The notes beneath the pieces are model-generated. The model did no database searches, was not told where the DNA came from, and saw only the letters and a list, made by a program, of their open reading frames with translations. A stretch of 64,000 bases of DNA from Histoplasma ohiense (Eukaryota; Ascomycota; Eurotiomycetes; Onygenales; Ajellomycetaceae). The position numbers and the translations under genes are program-made. The stretch spans positions 2,914,001 through 2,978,000 of the forward strand of contig JAEVHH010000006.1 of the NCBI GenBank assembly GCA_017607445.1, read 5' to 3'. This document shows positions 20,774 to 33,200 of this stretch, piece by piece. Within the stretch, counting starts at the first letter, position 1. Each line of letters starts with the position of its first letter.

Positions 20774-21881
20774 TAAGTCTGACTCTCTCACTGATATTGA
20801 AGAGTGAGAAGTCTTTCACTGAGATGAGAAAGGAAACAATTCATATAATCTTCTTCATCTTAAGATTCATTTCATATCATGAGAATTGACAGCTCACTGA
20901 TTTTATCTTTGTCTGAGTCAGAATCTCTTTCTCAATCATTTTATCTGTGAGGATTCTTGTCTCTTCTCAGTTCTGAACAAATTTCAGAATCTCTGAAACA
21001 GTGTAATTGTATCACTGCTCTGATAGCTGAATCTCTGTAGTGTTAAAAACTTCATAAAAAGTAGTCACTGTCTTCTCAGTAATCAGAGTATCATGTATAT
21101 CTCTGTTGCTTGATGTGATTACTCAATCTGTTCTGATGAACTTCATCTTCAGCATATTAGCTATGTTTCTCACTCTCTGAATGTTTGCAATGATTGTTTA
21201 CTGTATAGTATATGACTGCAGCTGAGTGACTCATTTCTCTGACTGAAGAATAATGAGAACTCATGAGTTCTTCTGCTGTTTTGTATTCTCTATAAAGCTT
21301 TTTGACTGACTGATGTTTTTGAGCTGCAGACTGACTTCACTAGCTTTGTCAGTTGAGAAAGTTGTAGTCTTGACAAAAATAGCTTCAGAGAGAACAGAAT
21401 TTTTCCTCTTCTGCACAATGCTCACTCAGATAGTCAGCTCTCTCACAATTGTCTTCACTGAATTTGACTGTGAATGAGTATTCAGAGCAGTACTCTCTCT
21501 TAGAGTTGATACTGCACTTAGATCTGCTGTTATATATGCAATGAATCTTTTACAGAAGACTTGAACAAAGTTCTGATTGACTGACTGTTTCTTCTTTTCA
21601 ACTCAGCTGTTCAGAGTCTTTGTCAATCTGATGAGAGTCTTTTGTTACAGATTCTGTTGCTGTTGAGTCTTCTCAAACTGCTTCTGTAGCTGAGAGATGG
21701 CTGTGAGAATGCTGTCACTGACTTTTTTGAGAACTGAAGAAGATATTGTAACAGTCTTTCTCTGTCTCTTATCAGTCTTTTCAGTAACAAAATTGATCAG
21801 CAACTCTGGCTTCAGTGATCTGATGTAGATCATATCAATATTCTTGAGTGAATGAGAGGGCATTGAGGGCTCCATGACCAC
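20774..21881 (-). pseudogene. LINE-L ORF1 N-terminal half (L1)
   Basis: Starts at the ATG at 21881 (MVMEPSMPSHSLKNID), a start shared with L0 (28015) and L2 (62573). The first 80 residues are open and contain a probable coiled coil ending in a Gln run (ISQLQKQFEKTQQQQ). Downstream the frame decays with TGA. It is interrupted by T1 at 20774. Confidence 0.75.
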
Positions 21882-22021
21882 TCAATCTGTGCAGTACACA
21901 CACATAGAGTAATCGCAGAGGGTGTGCGATGATATTGAATGGGTTGAAGGGTTAAAATTATATGAAAATAGTTGGAAAAGTGGAAAATTCAAATGTATCT
22001 CTACATTCATGAGTAGTTGTG
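20774..22021 (-). mobile_element. LINE-L copy L1, 5' end
   Basis: N-terminal half of ORF1 and the 5' UTR of L1. It ends at TAGTTGTG (22021), directly before the right target-site duplication TCTGTAACATCTT (22022-22034). Confidence 0.9.
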
Positions 22022-22047
22022 TCTGTAACATCTTGCAATCACATAAC

Positions 22048-25000
22048 TCAGCACAAACTCAGAGAGAAAGAGAGAAGAGAGTATGACTGAGTCAATATAC
22101 AGACTATACTGATTACATCACAACTAATTGAAATAAATGAGTCAATCATACTGATTGAATTATTTGCATCAGTTGAACTGATTGAATTGATTGAACTGAT
22201 TGTATCAATTGTATCATTTGTACTGTTTGTACTGATTGAACTGATTGAATTGATTGTACTGTTTGTGCTGATTGAACTGATTGAGTTGATTGTACTGATT
22301 GAACTGATTGTACTGTTTATATCAATTGTATTGATTGAATTCATTGTACTGATTGAATCAGTTGTACTGAATGTTTTGCTATCTGTATCATCTGTATAGG
22401 CTTAGAACTGCTGTGAGGGGCTGTCAGATGATATATACTCAAACAGCTGTGTTATCTCATACAGTGCTGTATGTAGAACTGCATACAGTCAAGCAATTCT
22501 ACAAAGTCTGTAGAGATCAGAGACTCTAGATAGACAACAGCTGTTACTCAGTTGTGTAGCTGTACTGTTGATCTTTTGAATCAGTGAAAGAAGTGTCTCT
22601 GTAAGTGTTGACAGAGCATCAAATATTCTGAGTTTTTATTGTGTTTATAGATATAGATGAGTCTCATATCTGTATACTGAAAGCATCTGTGATATCAGAA
22701 GAAGTTCTTATAAGAGAAGCAGAGTATGAGTCAGTGATAAAGAGTATACTATAATATAATGAGCTCTGAAGAAATCTTTACTTGATATTTTATAGTCAGT
22801 CTGCTGAATTTTCAGCTCTGATATCAGTCAGAGAGTTTTTCACAGACTCTACTTCATCACTCTTACTCTATCTCTTGACTGAGCTGTTTGATCACTGTGC
22901 AGACTTCACTGATTGTGAATATGATCTTGAGTTTATAGATTGAGACTGTAATAGATGAGATCATTCACTTAGTCAGATGATCTGCTTTCTCATTGCTCTC
23001 TATTTTCATATACTCAGAAGCTTATTTCAGACTCATATTATATTGTCTGAGAAGTTCATGACAGTAACTGTAAACTCAGTTTGAAAAGACTGCTGCACTG
23101 TCTCATATACTTCAGATGACTGAGATGTTGTCAAAACAGAGTCAGATTTGAGAGTTGATACTATCATTTATAATATAGAGTAGAAGCTTCACTGCATACT
23201 CTAATGCACAGCAGATATCAACTGTCTCAGTATTGAAGATATATGATATAGAACTCAGTACAGCTGAGAAGCTGATCAGCTGTTTATTTCTCTGATAGAC
23301 TATAAAATCATAGTTCACTCATCTACTGTTGTCAAGAATCTGTTTCAATTCATCTGAGAAAATATATAGATCTGTTGAAGATTGACTTTCTCATTATTTT
23401 TTGAATATCTGAATAGTATTTTTTTTATCTATATTCTCTGTGGAATCTGTTCTGCACTTCTCTGAGTAGTGTGGAATAACAAGTGTGAATCTATTGACTG
23501 CAGACAGTAGCATCTTCAACCTCTGAATTTTGATCTTCAGATACTGCTGAGTTTCAGTCTCTCTTTTATATATGATCATTGAAAAAGCTATTTATAAAAT
23601 CAGTGGATGTCTTTTATTTATCATCTGAAGTCTTATTGTGAAATGTATTTTGATCTTCTTCAGAGCTATCATTGCTGATGAGAGTTCAGTATTCTGATAT
23701 AGAGTTGTGATAGATATTGTATAGAAAACTTAAAGAACTTCTCTGACTGCTATAATAAGCATCTTTTCAACTGTTCTCATATATTATTTTAGATGAGAGC
23801 TGATCTCTCCACTTCTGCTCATATATTTTACTGACTGTATGCAGCTGCTGTATCAGATCTCTGTACTATAGAGCAGTGAGAGAATTATATAGATAGTGAT
23901 TATCTTTCACAGAGTATCTGCTGAGAGCTTATCTCTAATCTTCTCTAGACTTCAGATATGCTGAGTCACAGTTCTTGTCTTCTTTACTCAGACAGAGATA
24001 TATGATCTTCAGATAAGTTTTCTATCAAAGTGTACACTCAGTTAATAGAGTACTGACTTCTGTTCAACTGAGACAGTGATAGAGTGTATGATCAGATTCT
24101 CTGATATAATTACTGACAGTGTTTCATTGTGTTACTTTCTTGTGAGATGAATTATCTCAAATTTCTCTGATGTGAAGATCATCTTGTTTGTCTTCTCTCA
24201 TCTCAGAATACTCTGTATATCATGACTGAGAAGAATAGTATTGTTGTCAAGCAAGTGTATAGTCTGTCAAATGTTCAGATTATCTGTATAATCAAAGTAT
24301 AATTTCAGATTCTGCCACAGCAGCTCTGTCAGATACAGAAGAAATAGTATTGATGACAGAGAGAATCTCTGTGATATATTATATTGCATCTGATATGCTG
24401 CTGTGATGAACTTCTTTAGCTGAATCTGAGCTCTGTATTCAGTGAGAAAGTTATCAATGAGTTGTAGCAGCTCACACAGTCATCTTTATTGTATCATTCA
24501 CTGAAGCAGCTGTCTGCACAGCACAGTATCAAAGACACTCTGCATATTCATTATGATCATGAATATCTTTTTGTTTTGTGCAAAGACTGTCTTCATTTCA
24601 TAAGTGAAAGCAGCTATCAGATTCATTGCAGATCATCTGAGTAGCATCTTTTCATACTGCAAACTAACTATATTATGAATGAGTACTGTGTATATCAGTC
24701 ATCTTACAACAATGCATTTCAGCTTTTTGAAGATTACTGAGAGAAGAGTAATAAGTCTTCAGAAGTAGATCAAGATTCTATTTCTTTTATCTATTTTAAA
24801 TATCATTGTCATCTCTGTCAGTTTTCAGATTTGTGAGAAGTGGCAGAGCTGGAGACAGCAGTTGTATAGCTGCTGTACAAAGAAAAATATATACTGTCAG
24901 TATATTTTGAGCAGCTGCACTGTGATTTCATCTGTGTCTGAAGAGATACTCTGTACTTCAATGATGTTGTACTCTATCTTCTTCATCTCAATCTGAGAAT

Positions 25001-26430
25001 CTCAGAGTAGATTACTTATGCTGCTTCAGTATTCATCATTCAATGAATTATACTTCAGATTATCAGTTGAGTTGTATCACTTCAGAATAATTTGTTGAAG
25101 TGTCTCAGCTTTGACAGCTGTCTCTTCTATAATCTGATCCTCAATTATCAGAGAGAATACTCTGAGATTGAGTTTCAGCTTATACTATACTATCATCTGA
25201 TACAGATCTCTGTCATCTCTGATTTTATTGATTATTTATCTTCAGTATACATACTTGGCTTTGTGCACTGTGTTCTTGAATCAGTGCTTCATGATCTTTG
25301 TCTGATGAGTGATGAGCTCTCAATACATTCTTCAGCAGTCTGCTATTCATTAAAAGATTGTAGTCTGTTTTTATTGCACTGACTTGCTGACTGTCTGAGC
25401 TGCAGTCAGAAGATTCTGAGTGAAGTGTTGAATCAGATCATCAAGCTGTACTACATTCTCAATTCTATCTAAGTAAGATATGTTTATTATGAGATTTCTG
25501 ATAAGATCTGCAAAGAGTCTCAGCTGAAAGTCTGTGACTTTGATCTGAGCTCTACTCTGCTGTGTCTGAGATGTTGTTGATAGTATAGTAATTATAGACT
25601 GATGATCTGAGCTGCAGTGTAAATCTTGATGCACTGCAGTGAAAGCAAAGATCATATTGAAAAAGATGAGATCAATCATATAATCTACTGTATAAGTTGA
25701 AATATCTATCTCTTTCACAAAGTTTATTCTGTGTTCACTGACTCACTGAACAAGCTTCTCTTCTCAGGGCAGATTTACTGTCTCTGATTCAAAGATATCA
25801 TATCATACATTGAAATTCTCATCTATCAGACAGTGGACTGGTGGATTCAAATTGATCAGATAGTTCATGACTGTGTCTGTCTCAGACTGTCTGTACACAT
25901 TGAGAATGTAGTAGTCATTGACACTGATTCACAGTAGATCTCTGTTTTGCACAGATTGATATTACTGTACTCTTATCTTTGAATTTTTGTGTATATATGT
26001 CATGATTCAGAGCCTCTTCTCCTCTCACTGTTTCAGATTAGTGTCATCTCAGTGATCTATAGATGCAAAGCATTTATATACTGAATGATTAAAAGTTTTG
26101 ATATCAGAGTGTATGTAAGACTTCTGTATACAGATTATTTCACAGCTCTGCTCAAAAGCAAGCTGTAGAGCTGCTGTGTGACAGAAAGCTGTTCTGACTG
26201 TATTTACTCAGAAGATCTGTAGAGAGTGATTTTTTTGTTGATTGTTTCTACAGTGTCAGCTGCATCACTGATGTTGATATTCTAATATAAGAAGTTATTT
26301 GATGAGCTACTGTTAAAGTTCATCTGCAGAATGAGATTGAAGAGTTTCAGATCTGTTGTCTGCATGCTGAGATTAGACTGCTCTTTGACTACTTGACTGT
26401 GCTGTCACTCTGCTGTGCAGACTGAGTGTC
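22048..26430 (-). pseudogene. LINE-L ORF2 (L0)
   Basis: Decayed ORF2 with the same order as in L2. The endonuclease SDH region is at about 25590-25660 (HQDLHCSSDHQS). The reverse transcriptase lies at about 24250-25480, RNase H at about 23100-23330, and the minisatellite-coded tail at 22370-22140. Stops are mostly TGA. Boundaries are approximate. Confidence 0.78.
22140..22370 (-). repeat. 9-bp minisatellite (L0)
   Basis: Degenerate 9-bp units (TTGAACTGA, TTGTATCAA and so on) at the ORF2 3' end, the same tract as in L1, L2 and L3, with a different order of unit variants. Confidence 0.85.
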
Positions 26431-26491
26431 ATCTGATGTGAGTCATCTGTCAAATAATGTCCTCTTCACTGATGAAGCTCTGAGTAGTCAC

Positions 26492-28015
26492 TCACTTATG
26501 AGATACTAGCTCAGTGAGCTGTGTTGACTGAGTTGATTGAGTGAATGATGTAGATATCATCACTGCAATCATTGATACTGACTGTGTTGATAATGATTGC
26601 CACTTCTGAGTATTTCTGTGATATCTGTTGTCAAGACAGTGAACAGCTGCTAGCTTCTTTTGAGTTAGATGTCTGAGAATACTGTTCACACATCTGAGTG
26701 TGACAGAGCAGTGCTGATACTCAGCTGAATAGAATTGACAGCAGTTGATATACTGTGATACTCTCTTACACTTCACTTCTGTTGATTTTTTGTGCTGACT
26801 TGTGAGCTCACTGCAGTTGAAGTATCTCATCAGTCATACACACTTTGATGAGTAGCAGTACCTCTGATATTCTGAGTCATGTCTCACTATCAGAGATCTT
26901 TTCTCAATAAGTCTGACTCTCTCACTGATATTGAAGAGTGAGAAATCTTTCACTGAGATGAGAAAAGAAACAATTCATATAATCTTCTTCATTTTAAGAT
27001 TCATTTCATATCATGAGAATTGACAGCTCACTGATTTTATCTTTGTCTGAGTCAGAATCTCTTTCTCAATCATTTTATCTGTGGGGATTCTTGTCTCTTC
27101 TCAGTTCTGAATAAATTTCAGAATCTCTGAAACAGTGTAATTGTATCACTGCTCTGATAGCTGAATCTCTGTAGTGTTAAAAACTTCATAAAAAGTAGTC
27201 ACTGTCTTCTCAGTGATCAGAGTATCATGTATATCTCTGTTGCTTGATGTGATTACTCAATCTGTTCTGATGAACTTCATCTTCAGCATATTAGCTATGT
27301 TTCTCACCCTCTGAATGTTTGCAATGATTGTTTACTGTATAGTATATGACTGCAGCTGAGTGACTCATTTCTCTGACTGAAGAATAATGAGAACTCATGA
27401 GTTTTTCTGCTGTTTTGTATTCTCTATAAAGCTTTTTGACTGACTGATGTTTTTGAGCTGCAGACTGACTTCACTAGCTTTGTCAGTTGAGAAAGTTGTA
27501 GTCTTGACAAAAATAGCTTCAGAGAGAACAGAATTTTTCCTCTTCTGTATAATACTCACTCAGATAGTCAGCTCTCTCACAGTTGTTGTTGCTGAATTTG
27601 ACTGTGAATGAGTATTTAGAATAGTACTCTTTTTCAGAGTTGATGCTGCACTCAGATCTGCTGTCATATATATGATGAATCTTTCACAAAAGATTTGAGT
27701 AAAGTTTTGACTGACTGACTGTTTTTTCTTCTCAATGCAGCTGTTCAGAGTTTTTGTCAATCTGATGAAAGTCTTCTGTTGCAGATTCTGTTGCTGTTGA
27801 GTCTTCTCAAACTGCTTCTATAGCTGAGAGATGACTGTGAAGATACTGTCACTGACTTCTTTGAGAACTGAAGAAGATATTGTAACAGTCTTACTCTGTC
27901 TCTTACCAGTCTTTTCAGTAACAAAATTGATCAGTGACTTCAGCTTCAGTGATCTGATGTAGACTGTGTCAATGTTCTTGAGTGAATGAAAGAGTATTGA
28001 GAGCTCCATGACCAC
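26492..28015 (-). pseudogene. LINE-L ORF1 (L0)
   Basis: Uninterrupted by insertions but decayed. It starts at the ATG at 28015 (MVMELSILFHSLKNID), with a coiled-coil region, a middle broken by TGA, and a C-terminal Cys/His knuckle region at 26830-26492 (FNCSELTSQHK, CCQFYSAEYQHC). Its ORF1 sequence shows what T1 disrupted in L1. Confidence 0.78.
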
Positions 28016-28160
28016 TCAACCTGTGTAGTACACACACATAGAGTAATCACAGAGAATGTGTGATGATGTTGAACAGATTGAAGGGTTAAAATTATATGAA
28101 AAACAGTTAGAAAATGGAAAATTCAAATGTACCTCTACGTTCATGAGTAGTTGTAAGGAT

Positions 28161-29693
28161 GTAAGAATTAATGAAGATGATGAATGACATTTTGATCTAG
28201 AAAGCTCACAGAAACAGAAAGATATTATCAAACATATGATCTAGAAATGTTGCTAGTTGTAGAAGCTTTCAGACAATGATGTCACTACTTATATAGTAGC
28301 AGACACTCAATAACTGTTTTATCTGATCATGTCAATCTTCAATATTTCATGATGATGAAGCAGCTAAATGAATGTCAGATTTGCTGAATGGAAATGCTCT
28401 CAGTGTTTGATTTTGAAATAGAGCACTGTTCTGAGAAAAATAATCCCACAGATGCATTAAATTGTTATTCAGATTTTGTAAAATATACAGCTCTCTTGAC
28501 AGAGCTTTCTATTCTACAAGAGAAGCTATATAAGAGAATCTTTAAGTCACTAAAGACAAAAGAAAATACAAAGTTAGATCAATGTGTCAAGATGATGTGA
28601 AAAGATCTGCAAGCTAATGAAAATTGTTGAGTGAAGAGATCTATAGTTGTTGATGACAACAATCTCTGCAGAATAAAGAACACATCTGCAGATGAGAACA
28701 AGATTGCAGATGTTATGAGATTAAATCTAGAAACTCTGATATCACAGATTCTAGTCATCAAGATATTTGAGTCTGAGACAGTCTATTGTGAAGAAATAGC
28801 TGAATCTATCATCAAACTCTTACTACAGATTCAAAATACAGACATCAGCACATCTGAACTTCATAGAAGACTAGAGATGAATGATACTAGTGTAGATAAT
28901 CATTTAATCTGAGCAGTAGATAAAGATAGTCTGCTTAGAAAAGATGATAAAGTCTATATACTGCAAGACAAGACTGTAAAGCATGAAATAATAAAAATGA
29001 ATCATGATGATTTTCAAGATGACCATTTTGAACATGATAAAATCATCAAAGCAATCAAACACAAGTACTTGTGACATGGTATGAGCAATGAGATTGCAGA
29101 ATATGTGAGAACTTGTGATGTTTGCCAACACATCAAGATACTACAGCACAAGCCATATGGATTGCTACAACCACATTCAGTGCCAGATAAGAAATGGCAT
29201 ACAATTAGCATGGACTTTATTGAAGACCTGCCAGATAATAAAAAGAAAAGTCAAATCTATAATGCTATTGTCATATTTGTTGATTTATTCATCAAATGAG
29301 TCATAATTGTGTCCACATCTTCAGAGCTAGATGCAGAAGAACTCACAGATATTATTGTATGAAGAATTGCAAAGAACTTTGATCTATCTGCAAACATTAT
29401 TAGCAATCAAAATTCATTAATAAATAGCAAGTTTTGATTGACATTGTGTTATCTGCTCCATGTTCAATGAAAATTATTGACAGCATTCCACCCACAAATT
29501 GATGGCTAGACACAACAATTGAACCAGATGATTGAACATTATCTTCACACATATTGCAGCTATCAGTAAGATAATTGGATAGAATGGATTCCTCTGACAC
29601 AATGGGCATATAACAACATCTTTCACACATCAATAAAAATGACATTATCTGAAGCAATGATCAGCCAACCAACTGAACTTTGCATAGACATGG
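28161..29693 (+). mobile_element. Gyp-B copy B1, left part
   Basis: Collinear with B2 from about 47985: RNase H, then integrase. It begins abruptly at the L0 5' end (28161) and is cut at 29693 by Gyp-A copy A2. The 5 bp CATGG (29689-29693) is duplicated at 35918-35922. In B2 the site is uninterrupted (49526 region). Confidence 0.88.
28161..29693 (+). pseudogene. Gyp-B pol: RNase H and integrase (B1)
   Basis: RNase H C-terminal part at 28190-28480 (FDFEIEHCSEKNNPTDAL). The integrase zinc-binding and core region is at 28930-29690, with CDVCQHIK at about 29110, SMDFIEDLP at 29210-29235 holding the first catalytic Asp, and a damaged second Asp motif at about 29395-29420. Frames are broken mostly by TGA. 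Integrase would join element DNA into the genome; this copy cannot. Confidence 0.82.
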
Positions 29694-30290
29694 TGTAACG
29701 GGCGTACTTCGATTAACGATTTGGTACTATCCTAATTACAGATTACGAATTGATTAAGGAAAGAAAGAGAAAAGAAATCAGAAGAAAAGGTTGTACAAAG
29801 AGGGTTCTTATAGAGAAAAGTTCAGAGTGGAAGAATATCAGAAGCCACTCCACAGTGGAGCACAGAGCAGAAGAACATTAAGAAGTATGCATAAGAATCA
29901 TTAGAAGTTACACAAGCATGGAACATGGAGTGGGGGAATCATTGAGAGCTACACAGAAGAATTGTTAGAGACTATATGAGCACAGAACACAGAGTGAGAG
30001 AACATAAGAAGCTATGCAGAAGAATTGTTAGAGACTATACAAGTGCAGAACACAGAGCAGAGAAATGTAAGAAGCTACACAGAAGAATCATTAGAGACTA
30101 TATAAGCACAGAGCACAGAGCAGAAGAACATTAAGAGCTACACAGAAGAATCATTAGAAACTACACAAGCACAGAGCACAGAGCAGAAGAACATCAAGGA
30201 TTATGCAAGATCACAACAGCCAGAAACAAATGAATGCAGAAGAAGAGTTGATTGTGTAAGTTAATTACTAACAGATGCTAACCCATCACA
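29694..30290 (-). repeat. 3' LTR of A2
   Basis: 597 bp, TGTAACGGG to ACCCATCACA on the plus strand. The outer 60 bp keep CpG and the inner part does not. It contains about five copies of a 62-bp tandem unit (CACAGAGCAGAAGAAC ... TTAGAGACTATA). Confidence 0.93.
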
Positions 30291-33200
30291 TTATCCCCCT
30301 CTACTGGGGTGAGTGAGGACTCATAGGTGTCAAGAGCAGTGATGTCCTTCAAGATGGATGCAGGTTCCCAGATCAGACAATTGTATCCTATCCATTTGAT
30401 GAGATATTCACAGCAGCAGTGGTTGGTTCTATCATCAAGAATTACTTTGATTTCCCACTTGAGTTTGTTGTCTTCTTCTACAATGACAGATGGCTGCCAA
30501 TTGGAGGTTCTCTGTGAGAGAAATGGATCCTCAGCTGTGGGTCGGAGCAGGTTCATATGAAAGACATCATGAATGCCAGGCAGAGTGTCAAGTCAATAAT
30601 TGTGTGTGCCTAGCACTTCCTTCATCATATACTTGATGTGGTGGTAATCTAGTATATGCAAGAGACAGTTCATTCTTATGTTCTTGAGATTCAGTCAGAC
30701 TTTGTCTTCTACATAATATTGAGTTATAGAACTTCTTCTGATGTTCATTTGATTCTCATAATTTTGCTGAGCACTGATCATTGAAGCTTCTGCTCATTCA
30801 CAGACTTTCTTCAGCTTGCTCACAATGTTCTCTGCTGTCTGTATTGAGCTGCAGGTGTGCGCGGTTTCTCAGAGAGTCTCAGAGAAGTTCAGAATCTCTA
30901 AGTTGTATCTGTGTAGAAGAAAAAATGAGCTTACATCTGTCATAGTGAAATCTCAACTGTTAATCACAATCTCAGTGTGTGGCAGCAGATTGCTTCAGTT
31001 GTCTTGTGCATAATTGCAGAACTTACAGAGAATGTTCTTTATCATTTGTATCATTCTCTCAGTAGCTCCATCAGTCTCTGAGTGATACATCATTGATAAC
31101 TTTCATTCAATTCTTAATAATTGGCATATGCGGGCCCAGAGTGCGCTGATGAATTGACTGTCTCTATCTGACACAATGAATGAAGACAGATTGTGTATAC
31201 AATAGAATAGGCTTCTGACAAAGACATCTGCAACTACTTCAGCATTCATCTTATCACAGAGCTGTAGTATTACACTCTTGCTGAGTCAGTCAACAATGAC
31301 TAGAATGTTCATAGAATCTCTGCTTTCAGATAAGAAAACTGCAAAATCAATAGCTATATCACATCAAGTTCAGTCAGAAACAGATAGAGGCTTCAGCATC
31401 TCTTTTCAGCATTCACACTATGTCATCACTGAGCTGCAGTGATCACAGTTGTGTACAAACCAGTATATGTCTTTCAATATATCTGGTCAGTAGAATTCTT
31501 GAGTGACAATGTTGTACATGATTTCACATTCTGAATGCTCAGTCATCAGCAAGTCATGAATTTCTTGCATGATCTGTGTTCATAGAGGTTCTGAATTGAG
31601 GACCCATTGTCTATCTTGAAAGTGTAAGCAGTTGTCATCATCAATTGAACATGCTGAGATATCTGTTCTTGAATATACATCTGCAGGGAATTGAGATGCT
31701 TTACTTTGTACAGCTTCAGCAGCTTGCTGTCAGAATTCATCTGCTTCTGCTGCTAGTCTCCATTGTTCTTCAAGTAAGAGTTCTTGAGCTCAGAACTGGT
31801 TGATATGTACACAGAGTTCATCTGATTGTGTAGAACTTTCTATGATTGTGGGGTTGATTAATCAATGCTCTCAATGTTTCCATCTGTCATCCAAGTCATC
31901 AGATGGTATATCTTGTTCTCAGTGGGACAGAGCATTCACAAAGATGTTCTCTACTTCAGATCAATAATGAATTGTGAACAAAAAACAGCTAAGAAACAAT
32001 GACCAACACATATGTCTCTCAGTGAGCTTACAAGTGATTGTGAAGTACTCTAGATTCTTATGATCAGTAACAATCTCAAACCTCTCAACACTCATGAGTT
32101 TGGATTCCCATTCTTCAAGGCATTGTATGATTGCTAGAAGCTCCTTGTCATAGATCTCATAGTTGCATTCAGCAGATGACATCTTTTTCAAGATGAAGGC
32201 ACAAGATTATAGAACATCTTCATTGTTATATTGCATCAGTACTCCATCTACTACATAATCTGAGACATCTGTTTCAAGAATCATATACTTATCTGAATCA
32301 AATGATTGCAGCATCAGAGCACTTGTGAACATACACTTCAGCTTTTTGAATGCTGCATCCACTTCATCAGTCCATTGGAATACAGCATCTTTCCAGGTCA
32401 GATTCATTAGTGGTTGTACAATATCAGAGAAGTCTTTGATAAATCTTCAGTAGAAGTTGACAAACTCTAGAAAGCTTCTAGTCCCTTTTACTGAGACTGA
32501 TGCCTTCCAGTTGAGGATTGCTTCCACCTTCTTAGAATTCATACATACATCTTTTTCAGCTTTGATGATGAATTCTAGATAGATCATAGACTTGATCTCA
32601 AAGTCACATTTGTCAATGTCCACTTGCAGTCCAGCTTTTCATAGGCAGTCAAGAACTTGTCATATATACTTACAGTGCTCAGTGAGCAATCCATCAGTGA
32701 AGATCAAGATATCATTCATGTACACTGAGACAATCTCATCAAGCAGGTCTCATAGAGCTCAGTTAATGTATTTCTGAAACATACTCAGAGCATTCACTAA
32801 TCCAAAGAGGGTCACTGTCCATTCATATAATTCATAATGCATATGAAAGGCAGTTAGCCATTCATCATCTTCATTAATCCTTATCTTGTAGAAGGCTGCA
32901 GAGATGTCAAGTTTCATAAACCATTTTGCTTTTCCTATCTGTTCAAGCATTTCATTGATGAGTGGGAGGGGGTATCAGTCCTTCCATGTAATCTTGTTGA
33001 GTCCTCAATAATCAACACAGAATCATAAGCCACCTTCTGGTTTCTTTGCAAACAGTACAGATGCTGCAGTGGGTGAGTTGCTAACACAAATGAAGCCTTT
33101 CTCTAGTAATTCATTGAGTGTTTTTCATAGAACAAGAAGCTTGTTGTGTGATATGCTGTAGAGAGAATCTCAGAGCAGTTGCAGATTCTTACCATCTTTC

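Larger units (their letters stand above)
22035..28160 (-). mobile_element. LINE-L copy L0, main body
   Basis: Continuation of L0 beyond L1: end of the 3' UTR, minisatellite, ORF2, ORF1 and 5' UTR, on the minus strand. The 5' end is at about 28160 (TAGTTGTAAGGAT), the same terminus as L2. With 6775-7234 it totals about 6.6 kb, full length. No target-site duplication joins its two flanks (Gyp-B B0 left, B1 right). Confidence 0.88.

Noticed and set aside
30327..30560. Plus-strand ORF opposite the A2 chromodomain as an antisense gene
   Set aside because: It is a shadow of the chromodomain frame, is not kept in A3, and shows no splice structure, in contrast to the Gyp-B antisense gene.
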